From Leuctra nigra (lineage: Eukaryota; Arthropoda; Insecta; Plecoptera; Leuctridae): a stretch of 64,000 nucleotides of DNA. Location of the stretch: positions 15,506,948 to 15,570,947 of the forward strand of contig OW203763.1 of the NCBI GenBank assembly GCA_934045905.1, given 5' to 3'. Of this stretch, positions 41,601-56,600 are shown one piece after another. The position numbers and the translations under genes were made by a program. The notes below the pieces were generated by a model. That model had not been told where the DNA came from. It did no database searches and worked only from the letters and a program-made list of their open reading frames with translations. Each line of letters starts with the position of its first letter. Position 1 is the stretch's first letter.

Positions 41601-44600
41601 TTGCCGACCTTTCGAATGCTCTCTTCCTTGCTCCCAGCCATCATAAGAAATAATCGCGATTTTTGCGCTTATCTGCTAACATTAACGTCAAGTTGTACAT
41701 TTTTATTGGTACCAAATCAGTTTTAAATGTTCTGTTAATTTATATGCACTGTTTTTGCATAACTTATGCACTCTGATCAAAGACAATGAAATGAACTTAA
41801 TTCACTCTAGTTCCAAATTCATTGCTTTTTCTTTTCTTGCAAATGAGAATCTATATACGTATTACCATCTTCAGCTTAATTAACATAATTTTGTTTTAGA
41901 TATTTTTGGCGAGGTAAAACTAATAAAGCGTGATGTTTTCCAACACTGCAACCAATAATTGAAATAATGCTTAGCAATTATATCATTTAATTTTTAAAAA
42001 GTAACATAATATGTTCAGATGGCTCTGACCACAAAAAAATCTTGCACAAAAACATGACAAATTTCTAATTGCGTTGAGGTCGACTAATCGGTCAAAATGT
42101 ATTTAATCGCAGACGTTTTTGTCTAGCTTTAAAATTTGTTACAATACTAGGTCATGTAATGACCTTTACCACCTAAAAGTCTACTATTAATTAGATCCAT
42201 AGATCCAGTCAACCTAATTCAGAAGCTTCGGCAATGAAATACTGATAAATGTCCTTGAGAAGCCGGGTTCGAATCCGAGTCTGCGAACATTATACGTTTC
42301 GTCACAATCTGTATCATTCCTGTGAAATAGAACATGTAGTATAAGATTCTATCACACATAGTAGTGACTTTTGTATATATGTAATACGGAAGAATGTAAT
42401 ATGTAATTATAAACAACATCCTCCCAGACCGTAACGAAAATTGGACTAAATATGCATACATAATTTATTAGTTTAAAGAATGTGTGACATTCATGAACTC
42501 TTCTGCAATCGAATCGTAGTGACGTATTTTTCCATTATTTCCCCCAGACAATTTTTAAGTTAATTAAACAATAATTCTTTTTCATCCTTGAAACAAATGT
42601 GTTTGCATTCTATTTCCATTTGAATCAATACGTGAGCCGTAAGATTACATGTAACCAAATGTACGCGGTGGCGGTGTATTCCATGTGTACTAATCTGAAT
42701 CCATACAAAACAGAGGTCGATTTGAGGTTATAAACCTGTAATCAGCGATAACTTTCTTCTGATCCTTGTTTTCTGCATCGCAAGCAGATGTTGAATGTGT
42801 ATTGTCTGGTTTCTTCTATACCCACCTGCCTACTCTTAATCTTCTGTATGAAGCTATACACTCGCAGATCATTACTGAAGATAATGCAGTATTAAATGTT
42901 CGATACCTTAGTGACTTGGCGGTTGGGATTTAAGAGTGTTGGATACCGGCTTTCATTCAAAGTTTTGAAGAAATGTATTTAATACTCAGAGTACAAAAAA
43001 TACGTTTGACAACAATTGTATGGAGCAAGATTGTTCACGTAGTAAATTCATGACTTGCTCTCAGGAGGTCCCAGATTCAATTCCTGCTGCCGTCCTGACT
43101 GAGCTTTTTCGTGATTCTCTCAGTCGAGAGGTAAATTCTGGGAAGGTTCCTTCCTCCTGGGGAGGGGCCTTCTAATAAGCCACGACCACCTTCTTTCCAC
43201 CGTCCATCCTCTCAATGTTAATTAATCTACCACTCATTATTATAGTAATTGTGTGACGAACGTTAAACCCCACGAAAATGAAAAAAAAACTCTTATTTTT
43301 GTGTTACTTTGTAAAATGTGCCAGTGAATTTGTGATAATTATTAACAGATATATTTAATGATCTTTTAAGTTCTAATTGAAGAACTCTAAATTTTTAATG
43401 TACACTCAAACCAATTAAAAACGGTACTTTGCACAAAACGGATTGGCTGCTGGTCAGGTTCCTTGACAATAAATCCTTGTTATTACTTATCAATGAAATC
43501 AGAACTCACCTACTAGATTTAGATAATGCATTCGCACAGACTTAATGCGATGATGCCATCAAACCTTTATCAGACAATCCTTTTCTTTCGAGGTACCGTT
43601 TATTATTTGTTCGAGTGTACATTAAACATTGTATACAACTCTTAGGTCACACATTTCAAAGATTTTGGTTCACTTCTGAATCGAGTAGTGGTAAATACGC
43701 TCGGCCGTCATTCGGAAGACCCCAAGCTCGAACAGTCCATTCACACGAGGACATTGTTCATCTTGTCTTCCGCCCAAAGAAAAAGAGACATGCTGGGATA
43801 GTTTCAATGTTTCGGGCCACAATCCCATCATCAATACTCGCCTCATAGCAGAAAGGGCTCAAAGTTCTAGAAACAATGTACTCTGGATTCCCTGCGTGTT
43901 TTCCTTGTGTGTGATTATTTAGCTATTTGTAGTAAATCTGTGTAATTTCTTGTATGTGAGGTTATGGTTCTTCATGTTTGTGTGTGTACTGTCCGCCTTG
44001 GCATTTCATTCGTTTCTGCTCCTTTGACTTTGAAAAGATTCGAAAGACGTTAAAACTTCTTCGTCTGTGGTGTTTCCATCTTCTGAGTCTTTCTTCCAAT
44101 AGACACGCTTCAGGGAATGGATGAGGTATATTCAAACCCCTTGTCTGTCTTCTTATCTGTACCTACCTCGTTATACGGTTATGATTCGGTCATGGCTGTG
44201 ATCCATAATCACGACTCTGGTTTTCAAACTAGTGTTAATGTTTCTAGACAAGAACGCCACTGGTGCACCGGCTGAGATGAAAACGCCACTGGTGCGCAAG
44301 CCCACGTCCCGCCGCAATGAGAAACACAAGCTGTCTAGAGGTAAGAATATACTACACATAGACTGGTATAAATAGTAGAGGTATACTAGCAGTAGCATCC
44401 TCCTTGTTCAAAAGCTCCTCGGGGATCTGAAAAGCTCTCTAAAGCTCATTGCTAAAGCTTGACAAATGTTAAAGTCTAAAGGTGATTGCAGAACCAGGTT
44501 TAAATACAGGTATATAGAAGTCGTCCCTCCAAAAGTCAAAACGCATGCTTGTATCTAATATAAAATGCACTTTGTTTTTCCTGCTAAAATCTTGTCCTTA

Positions 44601-47600
44601 TTTTTATAATTTGATAAATAGCTCTCGCAAAATAATAATTCATCCTACAAATTTTCTTAACTGGATAATTTTATTTTAACTGAGTGAGTAAATTGTGGGC
44701 CAAGAGGACATAATATTAGTAAAATAGAAGACGGCATTGTATTACAATAATATCATAGCTGTACTTGTGACTTCTGAGTGTTTAAACAGTCTGAGATAAG
44801 ATCTTTTCTATAAACATAATCACCGTTACACCAGATCTTTGTTTCTAGAAAAAATGAGTTCTTTTCATTTTGCTCTAGCGGTTGGATGAGGCATTCTCTT
44901 CTCTGGCGCTGTTTAGTGTAGCTAGTAGATCTTTGATGAAACCAAGCCGTGCCTGAATGAACTGACAAGCGAAAACAAGCGACTTTATAGTATTCTATCG
45001 ATTTGCTGGTAAGGTAAGGTCATTTGAGCTCAGTTCAGGCAAATGCCCTACATTCCTAATACAAAATAGTCAACATGTAAGGAAATAGAAATTATAGGCG
45101 GTTTTATAGAGAAACAACTGCAGCTGAGATATGTGGAAACAAGCTGCATACTGATGAAACGAAGAAAGTTGCAATTATTTATCAACGCCACGATTTTAGT
45201 TTTGCGTGAATGAAAATTAGATAAATATATGCGGATCTAGTTAGCTCAGACTAGCTCAGACAGTAACGCTCCGGAGGTCTCAGGTTTCATTTCCGCGGCA
45301 GTTCTTCCTGACTGAGGCTTCTCGTCGTTTCCCTCAGTCCAGAATAATTCGTCCCACGCCATTAGTTGCAGAATCGTGAGACGTTAAACACCACTAAAAG
45401 ATTCAAGACATATATTAATATATTGACTTAATTAGCAGTAATTGTGTACACAAGTTTTCGTAAAGTACTTATTAGTAGAGGTCATCAAACTGTTTCCTTG
45501 AATGCTTACAATTAATGGGACATGTATTTATCTACGACACGGTGACATTCTATTCTCTCTTCATGCCAACAGCTGCCGATGGGATTGCGATAATGCAATG
45601 GGACAAGGTTTTCGACCGTTTACTTTTCAGATTTGAATTCCAGTGTACTCCAACAACTGGCGTTTCATTGACAGCAAACAATGGGCTAGTTATTGGATAG
45701 TTTAGCGTGATCGGTAGTAAATTCAACTGCGAGTTGAATGAACTCTTAATCAAACCCGCCGTAGTTTCTTTGCCAATTCTAATTTGCATTCGACACACAA
45801 AATGCCTCTCAGCTACTTGAGCGATCGATCTGAATATAATAGATCAAACAAGACAAAAAATTAAATTATGGAGAACGGTTTTCGAACGCTTTGGAAACTG
45901 GATTTAACATTTGTAACCATATGTAAATACATTTTGATTTCATTTTAGCGGATGTAGACATTCGGAATAAGTGTGTAATTTTTCAAATTTCAAAACGATA
46001 TTTGAAGCATAGATGCTACAAAAGAAACTCGGCTCATTTTCTGATGAGCGCTTCAAAACTATTGAATGACCAATAGTGTTTGTATTAAATGACGTCACTC
46101 TTAAGGGGGTGGGGGTGGAGGTGGAGGGGTGTTTCATCAGTTCAGTGGTTTCACATGGTTTCAGTATATGACTGGGACGGAGAAGAGATCACGGTTCCGA
46201 CATTCGTCATCTCACGTTTTGTAGCCATTATGAGACTATTCTAATACCGTAACAATGCATTATTAGTACACATATTTATTTTTCAATTTGATTCATTCTT
46301 TAATAAAAAGAAGTTATACAAATTACCTAACAGTACTATATTCAAATTATTTGTTTAACTTCCACACCCTCCAATGAAATAATGAGCTGGGGAGTGTTGG
46401 GGAGGGTAATGTTTTGCGACTTATTTGGGGGAGGGGGAACTTAATTTCTGAAACAATTTAGCAAGAGATGAAGGGGGTTAAGAGTTGCCAAAATGTATGA
46501 TTTAGCTTAAGTACAGCCCCACAGCTAAGCTGATGTTCCAAATCAATTGAAGATCGTCACAAAATTAATCAAAACCCGGAGAAAGCTTCAAAAGGTTCCA
46601 TTGTGCGGCGCTATTTCTGTCGACAAGTTGTCTTGTAAATACAGACTAGTTAACGGCATGTCTTGTTTACTGGTGTGGGTGGTGTGTGTAGTCTTTGGTC
46701 TGGCTTTTACTTGTCTGGAAGGGGTTCGTGAGTTGTGACCAGTTGCTTGTTCTATTCACACGCTACATTAGTCCGCGAACTTTGACCTTCACCTGGTTCA
46801 AACACACCTCTTCTTAACGCACGTCGAAGTAGGCCAATTTCATCTCGCACTATCTTCCTTCGGGCATCCCATCTTGCGGCGTGCTCAAAGTAGACAGTTT
46901 TATAGTATGCAAATTGCAGAGTTCTTTTTTTCACGACTTCGTATTACTCCCATCTGCATTTCCAGTTGATTTAAAAACATATATACGGGGTCGGTTTTTT
47001 CAGGATTCGATCCTTTTGCTTTCACTTGGTTGATACAAAGATTAGCGAAAGACAAGATCACGTTCGAGAGGTTTGGTTCTTAGCGATAGATCGATACTTT
47101 TAATAAGCACCTGGAGTTGGAGAGAGATTCAGAGAAACGGAGCGATGTTTCTCATCATCAGTAATCAATCACCACTCCAAGTGATGTCGGCAAAATGCAT
47201 CAGCAATTTAATGATATAAAACCATTCACAGATATAATTTCACTTGTGTCTTGATAAATCACCGAGAAGACTTTCTTTGATTAGCAAATTTACATCAATC
47301 ATGACTTTGAAATAGCTGACGCAAAAAATAAGATATTTTTTTGCAAGTATAGGCATTTAGATCTATAACCTTAGGTAGTAGTATCCTGCCATTTAATAAT
47401 GTGAGACAAAAAATACGTCGTATTATTGATCCAAGGATGGAAATAATAAGAGGTACTTATTGTTCTCCCTTTTCATGAAATATCCTGGATCAATCGAATT
47501 AGAGTTAAATAATTAATTTAAATGACTTTTTATTTCAAATCCTCTCCTTTATGGTCTACATAACATTCTTTAAACCAGATGTAGTGTTATACTTTTCATT

Positions 47601-50600
47601 CAGAATGGAAGAGACATCGGCTAGATTCCATAAAAGGAAATAATTAGTCCACTTTTAACTTCATTTGAGAGCATCGAACAGCAGACCACATAATTCTTTA
47701 GTATAACTGAGCAGTTTATACTACAATAAAAGTTGCTTTATAAAAATTAGCCAGTCTTATTAAAACTTGCAACGCTCGAAGGAAATGGATGGAAGAAAGC
47801 GGTAAAAGAAAGTATGGCCATATTGCAAATGCCGTCCGTTAGCCAGTCAGCAGGTAACTGCCACGATAGCAACGTGCTCCATAGCTCCAAACATTGTTTT
47901 CATTATGGGTCCTTTGAATAAGCTGGCGTCGCTATTTAAAATCGAACGTAATAATAAGTCTTCAGTGATTCATAATAATATATCGGGTGCTGATCGAAAT
48001 AACATCGAGTTCAATAGAAATTCACCAGGATGGGGATCCTTAAGGACGTCAAAACGAATTAAAGGTAATCCGACGGTTTTTCAATACTTTGTTTTATTCT
48101 TCCAAATTAATATTGGTTGTAATGTAATTGGTCTGAAATTAATGTCAAGGTTGATCGATGACTTGGCAGATTGGAGTGACACCGAATGCTGACCGATTTC
48201 GTAGGTGTTCAGTGGTCACTCACTACAGTCCGGTTATCATTATTCTTATTGATCTATTCAAATCAATCGATTTCAATATAATGTTTTTACATTTACAAGT
48301 CGGATTCCACTTCAATTTGTGACACAAATCAAGTATACATGTATTGTGTAATTAAATTACCAATATGCAAACTCGCAGTATTGCAAGGATGAAGAAAGAA
48401 TGTAACTTAGTAAATGGGAGGAACATATTGTGTAGAAAGTGCTTCTTTTGACGAGCCGTCAATTCTACACTAATAAAAACATAACTATTTTTATTAATTA
48501 AAATTATGCTAAATTAGTGAGTAAAATGAATAAATAATAAGTTGCCGGTCTGCTGCGTGAAAAGCATTCCTTCCCGTCTGTTTACTCTCGTTATTCTTCT
48601 TCTTCTTTGGGCATCTATTTACCTACTGGGTGAGATGTGGCCTTCGGCAGACCTCCTTATATGCAATGAAGAATTCAAACAAATAAGAAGCTGTCTTTCT
48701 GTCGAGGACAGTCAGTGTGGTTGCCAAAGGTTTTACTTCCATCTTTGCATTGTTGAAGCAAGAGTAGTCACTAATTTCATTTGATTGGAAAAGAAACACA
48801 AATGTTTGGTTTGTGCGCTTAGGAATTTCATTTGCGTCGTCGTGAGAAAATACGATTAGTTGTATTCTTTTCGTGCAAGATTCCTGAAGAGTGTATTTCA
48901 GACATTTCATAGCTACATAAATGAAGGCGAAATAAAAAAAGTTATGTTTATGAGACATTTAGCATAGGTACACTCAACCCAATTAAAAACGGTACTTAGC
49001 ACAAAACGGATTGGCTGCTGGCGTTGATTGAAGCTGCTGGTTAGGTTCCTTGACAATCGATCCTTGTCAACGAAATCGCTCACCTACTAGAGTTAGATAA
49101 TGCATTAGCACAGACTTCATGGGACGATGCCATCAAACCTTTATCAGACCATCATTTTCTTTCGAGGTACCATTTATTATTTGTTCGAGTGTACATTCTG
49201 AAATATAACTCACAACTTAAAGACAATATTTGGACTTTGTTATTAATAAAACATATTATATAATATAATAAAAATCAATGAATGCGTTACAAACTAAAAG
49301 TCAAAGAAATATATCTTGAACTTATCTGGAATCGCCAAAGGTAAATTAATTCTATAAAATCCACTTTTTTTTGTATTTATTTATTCTGTCGTAATTGTTT
49401 CCGCTCTTATGTCCCTATCGACGACTGGCGCCTGGCCGGACTTGACGGCAATACGATCAACGCAGTTTACTTGAAAATACCTATCACTATTAGCAAGGAC
49501 TACGCAAACCAGACCCAAATCTTCCGCCACACATTCGACCTCGAGCCAACATTTAAAAATAGACGTTAGAAAATAAACAGTCACGTAAAAAATACAAATA
49601 AAATAAAATTGAATTTATAATAATACTAATAATGAACCATTGAATACATGTACTCGTTAGCTTTATATTGTTTATTAATGTTTGTTTTTTAAAAAATTAA
49701 TGAAACATATTGTGGAAGAGTTTAAATTTAGTTTTCCCGCCAGTGAAGTTGGATTTGAGATCCTCTTGGATGCTATTTCAGTATTAATTCGCCAGTGACG
49801 GAGAAGCGATGTGAAATTGACTTGAGCTGCTAAAAGATCACAATTTGCAGCTTCACTGCACGTCATTTGTATGATTATGAACGTAAAATATCATGATTAT
49901 TGGTGAGTCAAAACTAGGTCAAGTTTGAGAAGTAATTCAATATAATTTTGCATGATTTAATTCTGGCGTTAATGTTTTGTATGTATTTATTCTGTTAATT
50001 GACTATTTACTTTCATTCGAATACGCATGATTTGACAGTTTGAAAATTAACTATTTGACGGCAGTGTTGTGCATGAGAATCGAACCAAGATCCAGCCAGC
50101 TTTTGCTCTGCATTACGAAATGGCCTTAACTAAAAAATAAACAATTTTAGTCAAATCTTTGTCGGTAAATGTTCTTAGTGAATTAATGATGCGTTTCTTT
50201 TTTTTTTAAAGAAGCGGTTACATCTTTCATTCAGATGCATTTTTTCTAACTTGATAATTCCAACTTGTATTGTAAGTTATTAGTTTGCATGGAGTTCTGC
50301 TTGGTTGATGTTATGGCACACTTTCAATGCTTCACAGCGCTGTCGAACTTACAATGTGGAGACTATAGACTGGATTAGATGCACACCTTGCCAAAATCTT
50401 TCATGTCAAACGCTATACTTTTCCCATGCCAAGTTCCGACTTCTGACGAACAACCATGGACCATGGTTATGCCAACTTATCAATGACAACTTATCAATGA
50501 CAACTCTTGATTCAACTTGTGAATGAAACGTCACACCTCGTTAATTTTACAAGATTACACAAATATACTTGTTTTTTTGAATACAACATGGAAGATTGGT

Positions 50601-53600
50601 CTCGAGATGTATTCTTACATTCATTCTAAGTTTTTGATTAAGCAGTAGCTTGAATCTTCAAGTAAAATCCACTGCATGTTTACTAGCCAGCATATAAAGT
50701 GTGTAATACACCGACCAATTTTTGAATGAAAACTGATCAAGAACATTTGTAATAATCCAAATTCTTGAAATATAATGTAGTCTTAACTCCATTACATTTA
50801 TGTTATTCAATAACTGTTTTCGCTCCTTGTTTTGCTTTATTTTCTATTTGATAATTATTATTTGGTCATGATTCAAATTACATTGATGAGTATTACTCTG
50901 GCTTTAGCAGACGTAAACCTCCAAAAACTGAGATATTTGAGATATCAAATGTATAAAAACCGATTATATGATGCCAAAATATAATACACAAAAATAGTCC
51001 ACTTTTAAATTCTAAAATTAACCTCTTGTATTCGTCATTCAATTGACCAGGAATCACCTATCAAGTGGGTATGATTCTACTAGTGTTCCTAGCCACTTGG
51101 GATATCACGTCATGTATAATCAAACCTCTATTAATATCGGGATGTTGCTTCCTACTCTGTTCATAAAGACGCTCTGAAGAGACTTCGCCCTCACTTTATG
51201 CATCTATCATCGGGGAAAATTGTTTCAATTACTGTGGTAGGCGGAAAATAGATTACTTTATGGAACCATGGCATATAGATTCGGACGTGAATAATGATGA
51301 GAACATGTTGAATGACATGTGGGAGGATTTAGGGGCATTATTTTCAATTGGCAACAACATTGTTTTGAGGGAAAGTCACACTTTATGGCAATCGATATAG
51401 TTTACATGCAGAATAGTTATATTAAAGTTGTCTTAAAAAATTGAGGTACCAGCAGTTTTTGGAGTTAGGATACTTTGATACTGTCGTTATGACGTTATGA
51501 TACTAATTATTTTAGCTTTTAAGAATTAGCTGCGACTTTTTCCATTTTTGCCTCTGATTTATTTTTTAGTTGTCTTGATGTACGAAATGTGAAGTTATAT
51601 AACTTTAATTTATCTAATTTGGAATTCATGAATCCGACGCAACTGAATATTTCAGTACACATAATTCCAGCCTGATGCACGCGTGAGGTCCAACCACGAT
51701 TGGCATTTGCATGGCATAATCCATAATTATAGCTCATAATCATGGGCTAATTAGATCCAAATTAATTATTATGTCATGCGCATCTGTTAATCGTGTTCAT
51801 CAGAAACAATAGGATTGAATTTGCTTCCACATAATCATCGTGTCTAATGCTAATGCCAATCTCATTTGGACCTTTAACCAACTTGCCTGCGTAAAAAATA
51901 AAATTTCATCACGTACAATTTCACACACAGACGTTTAATAATTTGCACTTGCTTTTCTCATGAACTTGTGCACTTGACCTCAGATGACAAAATAATCCTA
52001 AAAAAAAGTACGCTAATTTTTTGGAGCCTTGGTCACAATTATTGTTATGGCACACGCGAGTGGCACATGTTCTAAATACGATGCTAATTGAGAGCAAGGG
52101 AGTGCGTATGTTCTTGACTCTCAATGAGGAGTAAACCAGCTTGCAAGTGATCTGCAGAGTAATGGTTGATGGGTGGCAAAACGTTGAGACAATACGCCAC
52201 TCCACTTAATGGCAATCGCACATCATCATTAGTCGATAGAAGTGATACACCTTCTTTGCTCATTAACCTACTTGTCAACCACTCTCAAAGACCAAGAAAA
52301 TAATTATATTTATTTATAAACTCCATTTAACTTATTTTCTCTACGCTTCAAATTGAGGCATATCGCACACGACTTGTAAATATAATTACCATCTGAGTAT
52401 TTTTTATCATTGAAATTTTGTAGATTTCTTTCTTTCAATGTGTTGTAAAATTTGGTTTATTTGCCATAAGAGCGCACTGTATTAATTAAAAAATTGTATT
52501 ACATTTGAGGTGGTAATTGGCTAAATGTCTGTAATTGTTACATTAAGTGGTTATTGGTTGAACTTGTTTAGAGGAAGCTCATTTGTAGGTTTCTACCAAC
52601 ACTTTCTGTGTCGGTTTTAGTATACCTAATAAAATATAGCTATTAGTCTTATAAATGTAGATGTTTCTCTACAAGTTTATAAATGCATTGGGAACAAATA
52701 TTGTCTTATGTCAATAATTTACACATATTGTTGTACTTGAAGGAATGCGATAATTACATGCAATAACTTGGCTACTATTTCACTAGCGTTTGCTTTGGAA
52801 AATGAAATGTAGTTTTACAGAAATGTCCATACAACTTTATGCCCCTATTTCCATGAAAGCTACACAACGACAGTAGTGTTATCTTTTCGTATTGGAAGTC
52901 ATAAACATCAAACAGTCTTTTTAACAGATTTTTATTTTTTTAACATGCAACTTTACAACTTACGTTTATAAATTGTGTTGGGTTTACTTAAAAAAAAACC
53001 TTACGCAATTTCCTTATTAAAGTACAATAAATTCATACATGAAGCAGTTTGACATAGATCGACCCTACATAAAGGGTTTATACATTTGAAAAAAATGTGT
53101 GTGAAACTATAATGTTACAGCAGACGAAAGGCCCAGGATTGTTGTCAGCAGAATAAAGATTATATTAAATTACATTTCTTACATTAAATGATAATTTATA
53201 TTTCAAATTTGTAATCCATAATTATGATACCATCTCATGAAATGTAATTCTCCTTTGCTCAGATCACAATCGCTTCGCTGGTGTGAACAAGCTCCCCGCC
53301 GGCGGCAGCGATGGCGTCTCTGCGCCCGCCGTCACGTCCACCCCGCCGCCTCGGACGACGCCGACGCCGACGTCCACCACCGCCGCGACGCCGGCGTCGG
53401 TCCCCGGCGCGCTGGAGGCGGCGAAGAAGCGCGTTAAACAGCTCGAGACCAGTCGGCTGGGTCACGTGACGGCGTTCGATGCCATGACGGCGGTGGTCGC
53501 CCATCTCGTCAACCATGTACGTAAATCCCGGGCTCGATTCCAGTCAGGGTCCGGGTTAACAGGCGCCCGGCGGGTCCTCAAATCCATTTTGATTCTTTTC

Positions 53601-56600
53601 AAGACAGGATCGATATTTACACTCGGCCAAAGTCAAAATTGATTTGAACGAAATGGATTGGCTGTTGGTCTGGTTCCTTGACAATCAATCCTTGTTTTTA
53701 TCAATGAAATCTGAGCTCACCTACCAGAGTTTTATGATGCTTTAGCATACGCTTAATCGTATGATGCCATCATACTTATCAGCCATGTTTCTTTCGAATA
53801 CCTTATTTACTTTGGCCAAGTGGTATTGAGACTATTCAGATTGACAATAAGTACGCCATTTTCAAACCATCCTTCATACACTTTCATTGGATCTTCAAGT
53901 ATTATGTATAGGTCACTGTTTGTCTAGTAGCAAGAAAGTATATTTCATAAGCTAACTACAATAGTAATTTGAGTTCTGGTATTGAGTTCTGGGCCTAACA
54001 ATGAAATGAAGAGAGAAGAGTAGCTGCTCATTTCTCTTTCAAAGAAGCTGGGACATATGACAGCTAATTAACATACCTAGTGTCAAAATCTTCTCGAGAC
54101 AGCCCAGCAGCAGAAGTCAAGCATGGAAAGCAGGTCCATACCTTAGAAGCAGAAGGGCAGAAGTCCATTTCTGCCTAATGCAGTTTTCAGGAGGGCAAAA
54201 ATTATGGGTTTGGCTGGCAATAAAACTATTGGACATACAATTGTATGTGTGCCTTCATCCCATCTTCTTTGCAATTGTGACTCGAGTAATTTTTGAAAGA
54301 AAATACTTTACAAACTGTGTTGGTGGACTTTAGTGTTTATTTACAACTCATAGAGCCAAGATATATCATTCCAATAGATTTTTTTTTTATTTTTATTAAA
54401 CATCTTTATTGAATAATATATACATAGATTATTTACAATTTCTAATGTTATTTTTAACAATTCCTGGCTTTCGCCTCCACTTGTTAAATTGAAACTTAAT
54501 GCTAAATAGTAATATTTTTTATGATTTTTATTTTATTTTACATAAGATAAGAGATACAGGTAAAAAGATGTGGCAATTTAAAAAAACCTGCAACATATTG
54601 ATTGTTCAAAATGAAAGATCAGATAAACAATAACAAGTCTAATAATAGTGGGTAATTCAACACCGAGATAATGGACTTTTGATCTTCTGCTTCCCAGGTA
54701 CAGAAGTGCATGAAGTGCACATAATGATGTTTCTTCCTGGTTTGTGTTGACCGGCACATGACAATTTATATTGATAAATAATACATGACAATTTATATTG
54801 ATAAATGATACATGATAATTTATTTTTGATGCAGTTATAAAGGGTACTGGAGTCCTATTTTAGAACGTTTTCCTAATTCATTCTGATGGAATCCGACTCA
54901 CGCCATTAGGATGAACATTGCATGGAACCGAATTCGATCAGGATTGGGAATTCAAGTTCTAGAATAGGGCCCCAGATCCTCTTTTACCGCCCGCCATAGA
55001 CTTTATCCCGTAAGGCTAGAGGTCCGGAACAGTGTGCTGACAGTCCCCTGTTCTGATGCCAGTACGACGCCCTGTCGGCGCCGCGGCTGCACCGGGAACT
55101 CGAGACGAGCAAGTCCGCGAGGAACGAGGCGTCACTGGCGCTGGACGAGATGGCGGCGAACCTGCGACGTCTGGAGGAGAAGCTGGCTCAGTCCGAGGCG
55201 GATCGGCAACTCCTGGTGGCAGCAAACCAAGCCGTCAACGAGCAACGTCAACTAGAGATCGAGCAGCTCAAGGAAGTCCACGCCGCGGAGCTGACTGAAG
55301 GTATGTCGTGAGAAGGAGGTTATGTTCATTCATGTTCGTGAACATGAGAATAGCAGCATCTTCAATATCTTCAAGTAGCTGTTTTAGAATCTTCATTGTA
55401 TCAACGGTAAATGACAAATATGATTGCCCGTTGATGAGTGAAGAAAGGTTTAGTTCGATTGATTGTGATCAGAGTATAAACATACATTGAACTCTGGTAA
55501 AGGGTGAGAGTGTAGTATAGCGTTGAAGTTGAGTGATTTCAAGTGTGTCGCTTACAAAGTGTCTGCTTTCAGTAACGAAGAAGTGTGACGAGCTGAAGGA
55601 GCAGTCTGCCGACGAGATCCTCCGGCTGAGCGAGCAGCACATGTGTCAGCAGGAGGCCGCCGTGGCCGCGCTCCGCTCCGAGCACGAGGCGAGCGTCGCC
55701 CAGCTGGAGGCCGACTCCAAGAAGCGCTACGACCAACTCCAAGTCCGCCACGACCACATGGAGGCCGACTACCACACCGCCAAGGACCAGTCGCGAGCGC
55801 TCTACGAGTCGCTGCAGCAGGACAAGGAGACGCGCATCCAGTTCACGGCCGGCCGCTGCAAGGAGCTGCAAGAGGAAGCGAGCTCCTTGAGAGCTGTACT
55901 GGAGCTGCGTCACATCGAGCTGCAGGACTTGCGGCAGAAGAACGACATCTTGGCGCGGGATGCTGACGAGATGCAGGCCGTCAACAAGAAGGCGTCGGCG
56001 CTGCAGGCTCGTGTCGAGGACCTCGAGCTGCAGTTGTCGCTGAAGAAGGAGGAGCAGCGACAGCTCTCGGCGGACTACGCTAACCTCTCCGACCGCTTCC
56101 AACACGAATCGATCGGCAACAAACGTCTTTCGCAAGTCAACGAAGAACTGGCGTGGAAGTTGAAACATAAGCTAAAAGTTTTCAACCTGTTAAGTAAATC
56201 CCATGTTCCTGAGAGTGAATGTTCATCGCCTAGATCGACAGACCATCGCTCCACTAAATCTTTCTCCGAATCACTTCTGGAGAAAGACTATTTAATGTCG
56301 CCTACCAAGACTGACCCGTGTCAGGGACAATCTCCCTCCCCGTGCACCGTGACGAGTATGCTTGAGAGAAGTGACTCCGTTGCTTGGATCCTGGAGATGG
56401 ATGATGAGACGCCTGAAGACGCCGCACAGAAGATACTTCTCAAGAAAAGTGCCAGCAACAGAAAGTGTATGAGTGGGAAACGTGGTACAGCCACATCTCC
56501 AAGAAGAGTTCTGGATGTCGGTGAATTGGAGTATGTTTCGTGGAGTCCTGACACTTCAACACCTAAAAGCACATCAGGGGCGGTAACTTGTGTGAGAAGA

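Larger units (their letters stand above)
36623..44247 (+). other. Intron 5 (7.6 kb)
   Basis: AT-rich. It holds an ATT microsatellite (37016), a weak candidate first exon (40068), a 20-bp minisatellite (40807), a tRNA-like fragment (42266), a SINE (43045) and a MITE (43403). A GC-richer stretch at 38290-38520 has open frames on the minus strand with no recognised product. Confidence 0.6.
44341..53262 (+). other. Intron 6 (8.9 kb)
   Basis: Holds SINE copy B (45235), the alternative first exon (47905-48064), a MITE (48971) and a reversed tRNA-like fragment (50075). The remaining AT-rich sequence, including 49200-53262, shows nothing recognisable. Confidence 0.6.
53517..55062 (+). other. Intron 7 (1.5 kb)
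   Basis: Contains a B-box-like GGGCTCGATTCCAG just after the donor, MITE copy 4 (53620-53822) and a reversed LINE-like tail from 54379. The acceptor is GTTCTGATGCCAG. Confidence 0.7.
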
